Source: Paenibacillus bouchesdurhonensis
GTDB taxonomy: Bacteria > Bacillota > Bacilli > Paenibacillales > Paenibacillaceae
Length of the DNA stretch: 33,835 nucleotides
Direction of reading: 5' to 3'
Assembly: GCF_900155685.1 (NCBI RefSeq)
Contig: NZ_LT732548.1
Location: 38,062 to 71,896 of the forward strand
Shown piece by piece: positions 24,859-33,835 of the stretch. Made by a program: the position numbers and the translations under genes. The number at the start of each line of letters is the position of its first letter. Position 1 is the first letter of the stretch. The notes below the pieces were generated by a model. It saw nothing but the letters and a program-made list of their open reading frames with translations, made no database searches and was not told where the DNA came from.

Positions 24859-25845
24859 CTAATGGTATCCCTCGACACCGATCAAAAACTGCTCAACACA
24901 GAGCTGGCCGTTCATATTCTGTCTTAGCTTCTTCCGGCTCTCCGCGGCAAGCGCCATCGCCTGAATCCATTGTTCCTGGCTGCGGCTTGAAGCATGTCTG
25001 TTGATGAAATCCAGCTCATCTATAAAAACGATTTGGTCATGTCTATGATAGAGCGCATGGAGCATGTCCTTAAACCACAAATGGAAAAGATTAAACAACA
25101 TGTCCAAATGATCGCTCAGACCTGCCTTGAAAATAGTCTGCTGCGCTGTAATTAAAGGAGTCCCGCCACGCCCTGCGGATTCCTTCCCTAATTGTAACAC
25201 TACGTTTCTAATTTCTGCAAACCAATTCTGCTGCAAAAGCTCGCGGCACGGGCCTAATCCTGCGGCCAAATGAACAGCGCAACGCGATAAGGTGGGTGGA
25301 AATCCTTCGTTTGATAAAATTTGGAGCATTCGCTCCGGATCGAGTGGGGTAAATGGGACCCACTGTGCCCTTGATTGGATCGTCGGGAGCAGGGCTCGTC
25401 CATTATCCGACAATAAAATAGCGACTGCCGGAGATGGCGGTTCCTCCAGAAACTTCAGCAAACTATTGGCTGCCTGCACCGTCATTTTCTCAGATTCATC
25501 AATAATATAAGCCTTCGGATTTCCACTCTCTGAACGATATGAGAAAATCCGCTGTAAATCGCGGATTTGATCAATCTTAATGGTAGAGCCCTCAGGGGCG
25601 ATATAATGGAGATCGGGGTGATTGCCATGCATTACTTTACGGCATTCTAGACATTCCCCGCAAGCATCGTCGCCATCCTCCATACAGAACAGCGCCTGGA
25701 CGAACGCCATCGCCATCTCCTTCTGTCCGCTGCCTGGGGGCCCGCTAAATATATAAGCGTGCGAAATTTGATTGCGGCGGAGTCCACTTTGCAGCAGACC
25801 TTTAGCCGCATCCTGCCCCATAATTTGCTCAAATGACATTTGCAA
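24859..25845 (-). CDS. holB: DNA polymerase III delta' subunit
   Basis: A 328-residue AAA+ clamp-loader subunit. The P-loop reads GPPGSGQKE, so the canonical Lys-Thr is replaced, as is common in the non-ATP-binding delta' subunits. A zinc module follows (CMEDGDDACGECLEC). The sensor/arginine region LLPTIQSRAQW keeps the Arg of the SRC motif but has Ala instead of Cys. The conserved ANSLLKFLEEPP is present. TTG 25843-25845 sits 7 bases after AAGGA and is my start; ATG 25837-25839 two codons later is possible. It loads the sliding clamp during replication. yaaR and ricT flank it, as in B. subtilis. Confidence 0.95.
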   Translation of the reverse strand: MQMSFEQIMGQDAAKGLLQSGLRRNQISHAYIFSGPPGSGQKEMAMAFVQALFCMEDGDDACGECLECRKVMHGNHPDLHYIAPEGSTIKIDQIRDLQRIFSYRSESGNPKAYIIDESEKMTVQAANSLLKFLEEPPSPAVAILLSDNGRALLPTIQSRAQWVPFTPLDPERMLQILSNEGFPPTLSRCAVHLAAGLGPCRELLQQNWFAEIRNVVLQLGKESAGRGGTPLITAQQTIFKAGLSDHLDMLFNLFHLWFKDMLHALYHRHDQIVFIDELDFINRHASSRSQEQWIQAMALAAESRKKLRQNMNGQLCVEQFLIGVEGYH

Positions 25846-25911
25846 TTCCCATTCCTTATTGAATATAGTACAAGTTCAAAGTAAAAGTTAAAAATACCGG
25901 ATTTCAGCACA

Positions 25912-26355
25912 TTAAAAACAGAGATTGATGAGCATGCCCCGGATCTCGCCGATCTTCTGAAGCAATTCGATCTTTCCTTGCTCTGTCTCCAGCATTTCAT
26001 CAGCCATTTCCAGCAATGCTGCGTCGATCTCATCCAACAGTTTATATCGCTTGCCCCGTCCACGGCGATCCCATCCTCGGGAATCCTTCATACCTACGCC
26101 GCGCCGCACCGTATCCTCCATAAATCTTTTGACAAGAAGACGGTACGCCTTTAACTCGCGAATCGTCATAGAACGAGCCAGACGATCACCTTGAAGCTGA
26201 ATTTCTTTGAAACGGCGATTCAGTTCCTCCTGGGAAGCACGCTCCCCCTGCTGCTGCATGACGTCGGAGAATGTCTTGGATTGTACTGGTTTTGCAGTAT
26301 TATCATTGATCCCTAACCCACTGTTCAGCGGCCTGAACCCCGGATCTATCTTCAT
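25912..26355 (-). CDS. yaaR: YaaR-family protein (DUF327)
   Basis: About 147 residues, helical and charged: MKIDPGFRPLNSGLG, then QGDRLARSMTIRELKAYRLL, VKRFMEDTVRRG and a Trp-Asp-Arg-rich basic stretch (GWDRRGRGKRYKLLDEIDA). It is the B. subtilis YaaR family, whose function is unknown; the location between darA and holB is conserved across Bacillales. I take ATG 26353-26355; a GTG three codons upstream is possible and neither has a strong ribosome-binding site. No membrane segment or known catalytic motif is visible. Confidence 0.88.
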   Translation of the reverse strand: MKIDPGFRPLNSGLGINDNTAKPVQSKTFSDVMQQQGERASQEELNRRFKEIQLQGDRLARSMTIRELKAYRLLVKRFMEDTVRRGVGMKDSRGWDRRGRGKRYKLLDEIDAALLEMADEMLETEQGKIELLQKIGEIRGMLINLCF

Positions 26356-26412
26356 TACATTCACAGCCTATCTTCAATTTATTTCAAAATAAAAAATATA
26401 CAAATCGAACTA

Positions 26413-26604
26413 TTAAAATGAATGTGGAGCAGATACGCAAAATGTTCCTACGATCGCCGTTGCTCCTAGATTTCTTAGATGATATGGATTCATAAGAGCT
26501 AGAAATCCAGTCACAAAAACGCCCTCAAGCTTATGCGCTCGAAGCTGCCTTCTTTCAGAAAGCTGCTCCATTTCGTCGGAATCACTTTCCCCCCTGCCTT
26601 CCAT
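26413..26604 (-). CDS. Uncertain small ORF between darA and yaaR
   Basis: A 63-codon frame with an acidic, charged first half and a hydrophobic second half (GVFVTGFLALMN...NLGATAIVGTFCVSA). I do not recognise it. It fills most of an otherwise empty 290-base gap in a normally compact operon, and A/T-rich promoter-like DNA (TTGAAC, TATATA) lies upstream. Against it, no clear ribosome-binding site precedes its ATG, and B. subtilis has no gene here. It could be a real small membrane-associated peptide or chance. Confidence 0.2.
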   Translation of the reverse strand: MEGRGESDSDEMEQLSERRQLRAHKLEGVFVTGFLALMNPYHLRNLGATAIVGTFCVSAPHSF

Positions 26605-26653
26605 CTCATTCTTAAGTTCATCCTATATAACTTATATATACCGAGTTCAACCT

Positions 26654-27001
<348 letters not shown>

Positions 27002-27065
27002 TTAGAATATCATATGACTGGTTCCCATCCGGCTTTACGAAGCCGAATACAACTATATTTGACAA

Positions 27066-27710
27066 TCATACTGCAAATTCCTTTAATGCCGCAAAAAGAT
27101 AACGCTTCATTTCTTCGCTGACCTCTTCCAACGGTCTAGAAGCATCGATCGTAATAATTCGCTCCGGGTACATCTGTGCAGCGATTTGATAACCTTCCCT
27201 CACTTTATGATGGAATTCCAGGCTCTCCATATCCAATCTGTTCACCTCACGCCCTTCTCCTGAGGCGATCCTCGCAAGTCCCTCTTCTGGCTGAATATCC
27301 ATATAGAATGTCAAATCAGGAAAGCGGCCGTTCGTCGCAAAGCTGTTAATAGCCAATACTTCCTCAACACCGAGGCCTCTGGCATGGCCTTGATAAGCGA
27401 GACTACTGTCAATGAAACGATCGCATAGCACGAGGATTCCTTCTTCCAACGCAGGCTCTACCTTCTCCGTCAAATGCTGCCGCCTCGCTGCCGCATAGAG
27501 CAGAGCTTCGGTTCGCGCATCCATCGCCGTATGCTCTGGTGCCAGGATGACCTCGCGGATTTTTTCCGCAATAACGATTCCCCCCGGCTCTCTCGTTGTT
27601 ATATTAGGTATTCCCTGCTCCTGGAGCATCAAGCTCAGCAGCTGCAGCATCGTTGTCTTGCCCGAGCCTTCCCCGCCCTCCAGCGTAATAAACAGTCCTT
27701 TACTTTTCAT
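27066..27710 (-). CDS. tmk: Thymidylate kinase
   Basis: A 214-residue kinase converting dTMP to dTDP for DNA synthesis. Motifs: P-loop [11 protein letters not shown] at residues 10-20, TREPGG, the DRF motif [14 protein letters not shown], and a LID region near residues 140-155 ([18 protein letters not shown]). ATG 27708-27710 overlaps the end of yaaO by 11 bases, so translation is coupled. It begins the conserved tmk-darA-yaaR-holB-ricT-yabA series, which supplies nucleotides and replication factors. Confidence 0.97.
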   Translation of the reverse strand: MKSKGLFITLEGGEGSGKTTMLQLLSLMLQEQGIPNITTREPGGIVIAEKIREVILAPEHTAMDARTEALLYAAARRQHLTEKVEPALEEGILVLCDRFIDSSLAYQGHARGLGVEEVLAINSFATNGRFPDLTFYMDIQPEEGLARIASGEGREVNRLDMESLEFHHKVREGYQIAAQMYPERIITIDASRPLEEVSEEMKRYLFAALKEFAV

Positions 27711-29406
27711 CGGTATTCCCGCCTTCTGTTTGCTCTTTATAATGTGGCTTATAGACTAGAATAGTATTTAATTGCGGGTTCGCAACTCCCTGACATTTCG
27801 CTCCAGATTGGCGCAATCCCAATAAACGTTTCATCGTTCTTTCTGAGATAGCCTCACCTGGATAGAGCAGAGGAATACCTGGCGGGTAAGGAATGATCAT
27901 TTCCGCTGCAACTCGGCCCATCGTATTTTCTACGTTTACCGCTTCCATTTCTTCCTGAGATCGCGGCTGTATAGAGAAGGGCACCGGATCGGACACCTTG
28001 TCTTCCATATCGGCTTCAATGTTCCACGTGGAAACGAACCTCGAAGTGGAAGATATCTCTTCCTTCCGCACATGCTTATGCACTGTCGTGTGTCCCGCCT
28101 GATGCTTCTGTGTCCCCTCTTCTTGCTGCTGCCCAAATCCATGCTCCTGCTTCTCTGAATCTAACTTACTGGCAAGCTTGCTGCCCCGATCATTTCTGGC
28201 CTCGAGCCCGGTTGCAATCCTGCTACATGTCCCATCCGCCATCCTCTGTAGCGCATCATATAGGTGCTCAGCGTCTTCCATCGTCGTTCCCAGGCTCAAC
28301 GCCAAGACTACATAGCCCTCATCACTCATCTCCGGTATGCAGCCCGCCGTCTCCAGCTTCTCCTGCAGCTCATAGCCACTCCAGCAGCCTGCCGCATCAT
28401 AAAGAACCAATTTGAACGGATCTTGTGTAGTATATGCAGCATCTTCTCCGCTGGCGCCTATCTTAAGGATACCAAAGCGGGGTAATGCCGATTGGATCGT
28501 CTGGCGAAGCCAGTCCGCCGCAGCCAGTCCGCCGCTAAAAGCAACGCTGCCCTGCTGCTCTAGCAGATGACGGCTTAGATCGAGCGAAGCCATGATCGGA
28601 TACGATGGGCTCGAGCTCTGCACCATCGCGAGCCGCTGACGCACCAGACTGCGGTCGAGCAGGCTGCCCTGCACGTGCAGCATCGCGCCCATCGTGAGGG
28701 CGGCGAGCATCTTATGCGTCGACTGCACGACGCCATCGGCGCCTTGGGCCAACGCAGACACCGGCAGAGCCGGGTGCAGCCCATAGTGGGCGCCATGCGC
28801 CTCGTCGACGAGCAGCGGCACGCCGTGAGCGTGGCAGAGCTCCGCTAGCTCTGCCAGCGATGCGCCCATCCCGTAGTAGTTCGGGTGCGTGACGAGCAGC
28901 CCCTTGGCGCCGGGATGCCGGCGCAGGGCCTCACGCACCGTCTCGACGGACGGGATGGTGGCGAGCCCGCTTGCGCCGTGCAGCTGCGGCGCAAGGAACA
29001 CCGCTTGTGCGTGCGCGAGCATAAGTCCGTGAATCACGGATTTATGCACATTGCGCTGCACAAGCAGCACGTCGCCTGGAGCGGTGCACACGCTCAGGAT
29101 CAGTGCCAGGTTGCCGGCTGTACTGCCGCCGACAAGGAAATACGTCTCCTCCGCTCCGAATAAGGAAGCAGCCTGCTGCTGCGCCTCCTTAATAACTCCC
29201 TCCGGATGATGAAGATCGTCCGTGCCGGTAATCTCCGTCACATCGATCGCCATGACCTCATCCAGCTCTGTCATAGAATCACGGCTGCCGCTCCTATAAG
29301 CTTGGCCATTTTTATGGCCCGGCACGTGAAAAGAAGCATAATTCGCCTTCTTGTACCGAAGCAGGGCCTCGTATAAAGGAGCCCCGTGCTTCACACTGTC
29401 AGACAT
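27700..29406 (-). CDS. yaaO: YaaO: PLP-dependent Orn/Lys/Arg decarboxylase family protein with insertion
   Basis: A 568-residue aspartate-aminotransferase-fold enzyme of the group III basic amino acid decarboxylase family. Seen: [12 protein letters not shown] near residues 26-37, [24 protein letters not shown], the PLP-binding Lys in [10 protein letters not shown] near residue 231, and the C-terminal [14 protein letters not shown]. It should decarboxylate a basic amino acid, but the substrate is unknown, as for B. subtilis YaaO. The protein is about 85 residues longer than the B. subtilis one because of a hydrophilic Gln/Glu/Lys/His-rich insertion at about residues 400-478. The middle of the gene (28590-29010) is visibly more GC-rich than its surroundings. 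It starts ATG 29404-29406 behind AAGGA. Confidence 0.93.
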   Translation of the reverse strand: MSDSVKHGAPLYEALLRYKKANYASFHVPGHKNGQAYRSGSRDSMTELDEVMAIDVTEITGTDDLHHPEGVIKEAQQQAASLFGAEETYFLVGGSTAGNLALILSVCTAPGDVLLVQRNVHKSVIHGLMLAHAQAVFLAPQLHGASGLATIPSVETVREALRRHPGAKGLLVTHPNYYGMGASLAELAELCHAHGVPLLVDEAHGAHYGLHPALPVSALAQGADGVVQSTHKMLAALTMGAMLHVQGSLLDRSLVRQRLAMVQSSSPSYPIMASLDLSRHLLEQQGSVAFSGGLAAADWLRQTIQSALPRFGILKIGASGEDAAYTTQDPFKLVLYDAAGCWSGYELQEKLETAGCIPEMSDEGYVVLALSLGTTMEDAEHLYDALQRMADGTCSRIATGLEARNDRGSKLASKLDSEKQEHGFGQQQEEGTQKHQAGHTTVHKHVRKEEISSTSRFVSTWNIEADMEDKVSDPVPFSIQPRSQEEMEAVNVENTMGRVAAEMIIPYPPGIPLLYPGEAISERTMKRLLGLRQSGAKCQGVANPQLNTILVYKPHYKEQTEGGNTDEK

Positions 29407-29436
29407 ATTTATCTGGTCCTTCCGAATTGACTTTAC

Positions 29437-29460
29437 TTACTCTCTTATAAAAGAGAGTGA
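29437..29460. other. Hairpin in the yaaO leader
   Basis: ACTCTCTT (29439-29446) and AAGAGAGT (29451-29458) form a perfect 8-bp stem with a 4-base loop, 30 bases upstream of yaaO. No T tract follows on either strand. It may mark an operator or mRNA-stabilising stem; function unknown. Confidence 0.4.
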
Positions 29461-29529
29461 AACCTACAATATAAAAAATTAAATAGGCCATCACTTCATT
29501 TTAACGCTACTCTCCTGCTTAGAGCAACA

Positions 29530-29563
29530 TTAAAAGGATCCACCATACACAACCAGTGGATCC
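29530..29563 (-). terminator. Terminator after gin
   Basis: GGATCCAC (29536-29543) and GTGGATCC (29556-29563) form a perfect 8-bp stem with a 12-base loop, followed on the minus strand by TTTTAATG. Confidence 0.75.
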
Positions 29564-29576
29564 CTAATTATACATA

Positions 29577-29762
29577 TTACGCATTCTTCTGTACCCATAT
29601 CTGCTTCATTCGATGAATAAAGAAATGATACTTCTCTTCCTGCACGTCCGTGTGAACCATTTCTGCTTCACAGGCATCACATATAAATTCGGACACAATA
29701 TAAATTCCTTCCAACTTATGCTCACCGCATATGATGCATTTATTCTGCGCATGTTCATCCAT
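29577..29762 (-). CDS. gin: Anti-sigma-G factor Gin (CsfB)
   Basis: A 61-residue protein with two CxxC zinc pairs, CIICGEHKLEGI and FICDACEAEM, as in B. subtilis Gin (64 residues). Gin is made under sigma-F and holds sigma-G inactive until engulfment is complete; it can also inhibit sigma-E. The frame is open for 14 codons more, but ATG 29760-29762 has AAGGTGG at 8 bases and matches homologues (MDEHAQNKCIICG). A sigma-F-like promoter lies upstream and a terminator follows. In B. subtilis csfB lies just after rrnA and before yaaO; the same order holds here without xpaC and yaaN. Confidence 0.92.
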   Translation of the reverse strand: MDEHAQNKCIICGEHKLEGIYIVSEFICDACEAEMVHTDVQEEKYHFFIHRMKQIWVQKNA

Positions 29763-29792
29763 CCGCAATCCCACCTTGTTCATTTTACTATC

Positions 29793-29821
29793 AGTATGAC
29801 ACATGTTCTATTATTTTAAAC
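29793..29821 (-). promoter_or_regulatory. Candidate sigma-F promoter of gin
   Basis: GTTTA (29817-29821), exactly 15 bases, then TGTCATACT (29793-29801), one mismatch from the sigma-F -10 GGNNANAMT. It is 30 bases before the gin start, consistent with known sigma-F control of csfB. Confidence 0.5.
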
Positions 29822-29990
29822 CCTTTCATAGTACATTACTTACTATATATGTATATGCAGCGCTTGCTGCAATGGTGTTTGTACGGAACAAACGTAAAAT
29901 ATTCTTTTTTTCTGCCGATATATTAGTAAGAGCATGCCTAAATTGAAAGGTTTGTCTATTTTATTTTTCCAAGGAGGGTTGAGTGTATCG

Positions 29991-30515
29991 ATGCCCGCTG
30001 AATCCGGCACGAATGCAACATTTTATCATTACCGATTACTTAAAAAACTGGTCATCCCCAAATCACTGATCCATAGTCTGCTGACGCTGCCATTAATCTG
30101 GCTTGCGGCAGAAATTTTCCTTTTCACTTGGACGAGCATATTTTTCTTCCTGCTGGCCATTCCAGTTGCGCTTTGGGTTCAATATGTCATAGCCCGATCT
30201 GTATTGGTCATTATTAACAGCTCTTATCGGAAGCGTTGGCGTTTTACCCGACGTTTGCCTTGGATCGGTTATATGCCGGATCAGTATGTTGCCTATTCGG
30301 TATATCGACGTGTGCAAGTGCATACCTCTTGGATCGGATTGATCATTGTTGCAATCATGATTCCCTGGTCTCCGATGTCTTTTGTATTTTCCTTATTCTT
30401 CTGGCACATCTGGAGCATGGCTCCACGGCTTTACCCCCTATTTGGCTTCAAAAATCAACCTAAAGAAGGCATGATCAAATTCAACGAAGAAGACATCTCG
30501 TACTATATGCCTTAA
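29991..30515 (+). CDS. Integral membrane protein of unknown function
   Basis: About 174 residues from ATG 29991, with AAGGAGG upstream (29971-29977; spacing of 13 is long). It has four predicted membrane segments in two pairs: SLIHSLLTLPLIWLAAEIFL and IFFFLLAIPVALWVQYVIA in the first half, WIGLIIVAIMIPW and MSFVFSLFFWHIW in the second. A basic loop (SSYRKRWRFTRRLPW) separates the pairs, and a short charged tail ends EEDISYYMP. I do not recognise the family. It is transcribed divergently from gin, against the direction of nearly all neighbours, and looks like a lineage-specific addition next to the rRNA operon. A TTG start at 29979 is less likely. Confidence 0.7.
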   Translation: MPAESGTNATFYHYRLLKKLVIPKSLIHSLLTLPLIWLAAEIFLFTWTSIFFFLLAIPVALWVQYVIARSVLVIINSSYRKRWRFTRRLPWIGYMPDQYVAYSVYRRVQVHTSWIGLIIVAIMIPWSPMSFVFSLFFWHIWSMAPRLYPLFGFKNQPKEGMIKFNEEDISYYMP

Positions 30516-30589
30516 AGCAGCCCTATAAGCATTACATATATAAAGTAAAAGACCTGCCCCCCCCATACATTCGCGCTTTTTTACCCCGG

Positions 30590-30630
30590 TATCTAAAAAA
30601 CCTGTTTCCTGCATTTCTGCAGGAAACAGG
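30590..30630 (-). terminator. Terminator after the small lipoprotein gene
   Basis: A perfect 13-bp stem, CCTGTTTCCTGCA (30601-30613) with TGCAGGAAACAGG (30618-30630), followed on the minus strand by TTTTTT. Confidence 0.95.
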
Positions 30631-30673
30631 CCGATTGTTAACGCATATCCGTATGCTTCATATTCTATTGGAG

Positions 30674-31102
30674 TTACGGACTGCTCTCCAGTCCCTGTAT
30701 TACGGTTTTCTTATCTTGCTTTGGCACCAGCACGGTGAACGAATTATCATGAATCGTTAGTTGAACAATGACCTTATCTTTCTTATATACACGCGTTGTC
30801 CCTGAGTTCTGATCTTCTTGCTCCATCCAACCCCATTCATTAATCGCTTGCTGATATTCCTCAGGTACACTGCTGGATTCATTAATACCCGACAAAGAAT
30901 AATGGACATAATCCATTCTAGAGTTGTTAAGAGCGGTTTCCGTTATACTGGCTTCCTTTGGAACAGGAAAGCTCTTCTCCACAGCTGAGCCTTCAAATTT
31001 CGTCCAAGAAGGTGTGGAAGATGCACAGCCTGAGATGACGAGCAGGATCATCCAGACTACCCCCATGAAGCATAAGGAATATCCTTTCCCTCTTAGCCGC
31101 AT
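30674..31102 (-). CDS. Small lipoprotein of unknown function
   Basis: A 142-residue predicted lipoprotein: basic start MRLRGKGYSL, a hydrophobic stretch and lipobox VISGC, then a soluble domain (SWTKFEGSAVEKSFPVPKEA; YQQAINEWGWMEQEDQ; TTRVYKKDKVIVQLTIHDN). I do not recognise the domain. ATG 31100-31102 has GGAGG at 8 bases; the frame extends 45 codons upstream, but those codons lack a ribosome-binding site and would bury the signal peptide. It has a strong terminator and no partner on its strand. It lies between the rRNA operon and gin, where B. subtilis has nothing comparable. Confidence 0.78.
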   Translation of the reverse strand: MRLRGKGYSLCFMGVVWMILLVISGCASSTPSWTKFEGSAVEKSFPVPKEASITETALNNSRMDYVHYSLSGINESSSVPEEYQQAINEWGWMEQEDQNSGTTRVYKKDKVIVQLTIHDNSFTVLVPKQDKKTVIQGLESSP

Positions 31103-32139
31103 GTTTAATTCCTCCTGACCTAACTTACTATTCCATATGGATAATTTAGACAAATATGCCACAATATTATTGAAAATATAGGCTAAATCTCCTAGGCGAG
31201 AAACTACCATTCTCATTATAACGCCAGTCTCGCTCATGTCGGTAACAAAAAGGTTACATTCAAATGAACAGTTTAGTGCGAAAAAGCAGCATTTCTCATC
31301 CTGTTTCTGAGAAAATATCGGCTTTCATTTAATCTCCATCCTAGCTACGTTTGTTTTGTTGCTTATCTCATTCTATATTAAAGGAAATTGTCACCTGAAG
31401 ATAATAAAGTTGCTGTAAAGTTGCTGTAGGCACCTAAGAAATTCAATTCCATTATCCCTGAACATGGACGTATATTCATACAATTAGAAGGAGACTTTCA
31501 ACTTTCCAGCCTAAACAATAGCATGCTTTGCCTTCACCAGCTCTGTAAAACCACTGCATATTATTGCTTTTGAGACACTGCAGGGTACTCTATATCTTTG
31601 ATAGAGCCATTCAGCTATCTGTCTTATGTAAAGTTCAAGTACTAAATGCATACTATACAATTAGTTAGCCTCTTTATTAAAAAACACTTGTGGTAAATGT
31701 AAATCATACAGTTAGTTAGCCTTAATTGGATTAAATCCTCGTAAAAAGCCAAATCTAAATGTAGGTTTGCAGCTAGTTGCCTCCAATATGTCTATAACCA
31801 GTAAACTAACTGCATGAAATACATTTCAATACTTAGCGATAGTACCACTTCACCTCATGTGGGGGAATATTCCGTCAGATTTCAGATATGCTGGAGCAAC
31901 AATACTAATATCATGGTTCTGCGCCAAAGCTTCATGCTGAGCTCGACAGATAGCTTATCATTTATGATCCAGACAAACATAAACCGAAAAGAATACAATT
32001 TTCCTAAATGGTAAGAAGACGTCTATCCACGTACCCTGTACTTTCTAAAGAAGCACAAACCCCTTTTGCGGCAGTTTGCTTGCACGCGCGGCGGTATTAG
32101 AATGAATTCTCCTCATAATCCCTGCTTTAATACTTCAAT
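31103..32139. other. Gene-free AT-rich region between the lipoprotein gene and the rRNA operon
   Basis: About 1 kb with no supported gene. It should hold the lipoprotein promoter (a weak TTGTCT-17-TAGTAA lies upstream of its start). It also contains the degenerate repeats at 31643-31816. The longest frame (31814-32014, plus) has no ribosome-binding site and unconvincing composition. Confidence 0.6.
31643..31816. repeat. Degenerate direct repeats with one inverted copy
   Basis: Three units share TAAATG...CAGTTAGTTAGCCT: 31643-31671 (core ATACAATTAGTTAGCCT), 31694-31722 (core ATACAGTTAGTTAGCCT) and 31756-31782 (more diverged). A fourth copy is inverted at 31801-31816 (GTAAACTAACTGCATG). Spacings of 51 and 62 bases are irregular. 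Likely decayed copies of a short intergenic repeat. Confidence 0.6.
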
Positions 32140-32180
32140 AAAATAAAAACCACCACCGATATTGAATATCAGCAGTGGTT
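32136..32180 (-). terminator. Terminator of the rRNA operon
   Basis: AACCAC at 32175-32180 (minus-strand sense) pairs with GTGGTT at 32148-32153. An inner GATATT/AATATC helix completes the stem, and the minus strand continues TTTTTATTTTATT just past the 5S gene. Confidence 0.88.
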
Positions 32181-32184
32181 CTTC

Positions 32185-32301
32185 GCTTGGCGACGTCCTA
32201 CTCTCCCAGGACCCTGCGGTCCAAGTACCATCGGCGCTGGAGGGCTTAACGGTCGTGTTCGAGATGGGTACGTGTGGAACCCCTCCGCCATTGCCACCAA
32301 A
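32185..32301 (-). rRNA. rrf: 5S ribosomal RNA
   Basis: 117 bases that, read on the minus strand, begin TTTGGTGGCAATGGCGGAGG and end GAGAGTAGGACGTCGCCAAG plus C. The terminal helix (TTGGTGGC with GTCGCCAA), the CCCATCTCGAACACG loop and CAGCGCCGATGGTA are all present. It lies downstream of 23S in the usual 16S-23S-5S order. Its precursor is the substrate of RNase M5 (rnmV). Confidence 0.97.
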
Positions 32302-32459
32302 CAGGAGTTTTCCGCTCGATTCTCTCCCCGAATTCCTTCAGGAAAAGATCCGACGCTAGAAAAGTCATGCAGCTTAAACTGCATTTCAGATGTTTGATCA
32401 CCTGAAAACTGGATACGAAACAACCATTTGCGTGTTAGCCCTACTTCATATAGGGAATT
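32302..32459 (-). other. 23S-5S spacer
   Basis: 158 bases with no tRNA gene. On the minus strand it includes the TATCCAGTTTTCAGG element common near rRNA genes in Bacillales and an ATGCAG/CTGCAT hairpin (about 32367-32384) that may take part in precursor processing. Confidence 0.7.

Positions 32460-33835
<1,376 letters not shown>

Noticed and set aside
27033..27052. Hairpin CGGCTT/AAGCCG after tmk
   Set aside because: Short stem and no T tract on the minus strand; more likely a weak processing or chance hairpin, since tmk and darA are expected to be co-transcribed.
29860..29900. Inverted repeats GCAGC-GCTT-GCTGC and GTTTGT...ACAAAC upstream of the membrane-protein gene
   Set aside because: Short stems without a defined role; I could not place a promoter with correct spacing, so they were not called as regulatory sites.
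31814..32014. 66-codon plus-strand frame in the region before the rRNA operon
   Set aside because: No ribosome-binding site, no recognisable domain and a composition typical of AT-rich intergenic DNA.

Overview
The window is a chromosomal backbone segment from an endospore-forming Firmicute of the Bacillales. Moderate GC content, intergenic character and gene set fit Paenibacillus or a close relative; the genus is my inference. Nearly every gene is the counterpart of a gene in the origin-proximal region of Bacillus subtilis running from rrnA-csfB to spoVT-yabM, in the same order. Here the block is reversed: almost everything is on the minus strand, so transcription runs from high to low coordinates.

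Layout in the direction of transcription (right to left). A ribosomal RNA operon enters at the right edge: partial 23S (32460-33835), 5S (32185-32301) and its terminator. A gene-free AT-rich stretch of about 1 kb follows, then a small lipoprotein gene and a plus-strand membrane-protein gene of unknown function. Next come gin, yaaO, tmk, darA, yaaR, holB, ricT, yabA, yabB and rsmI. abrB (21323-21577) is on the plus strand, behind an array of Spo0A-type boxes. Then follow an HD-domain phosphohydrolase gene, tatD, a long leader with a ydaO-type c-di-AMP riboswitch in front of yabE, rnmV, rsmA, yabG, veg, sspF, ispE, purR, spoVG, glmU and prs. An unusual GC-rich non-coding element sits where B. 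subtilis has ctc. It is followed by pth, fin, mfd, a PrsA-like foldase lipoprotein gene, spoVT and a truncated yabM.

Functional themes. The cluster mixes housekeeping (translation, rRNA processing, DNA replication and repair, PRPP, UDP-GlcNAc and isoprenoid supply) with sporulation control: SpoVG, AbrB, SpoVT, YabG, SspF and the anti-sigma factors Fin and Gin. Recognisable promoters follow the sporulation cascade: sigma-H before spoVG, sigma-F-like before gin and fin, sigma-G before sspF and sigma-K before yabG. Vegetative genes carry sigma-A promoters, including two tandem consensus promoters before veg. C-di-AMP signalling appears twice, as the receptor DarA and as the riboswitch before yabE.

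I did not find a clearly new multi-gene system such as a defence island, CRISPR array or biosynthetic cluster. The most unusual items are the GC-rich element before pth, which offers mutually exclusive hairpin and G-quadruplex folds; the helically phased 0A-box array; a Cys-rich tail on AbrB; a large low-complexity insertion in YaaO; and several gene losses or replacements relative to B. subtilis. Where several start codons were possible I chose by ribosome-binding site and family alignment. Comparisons with other species are from memory, not from a search.
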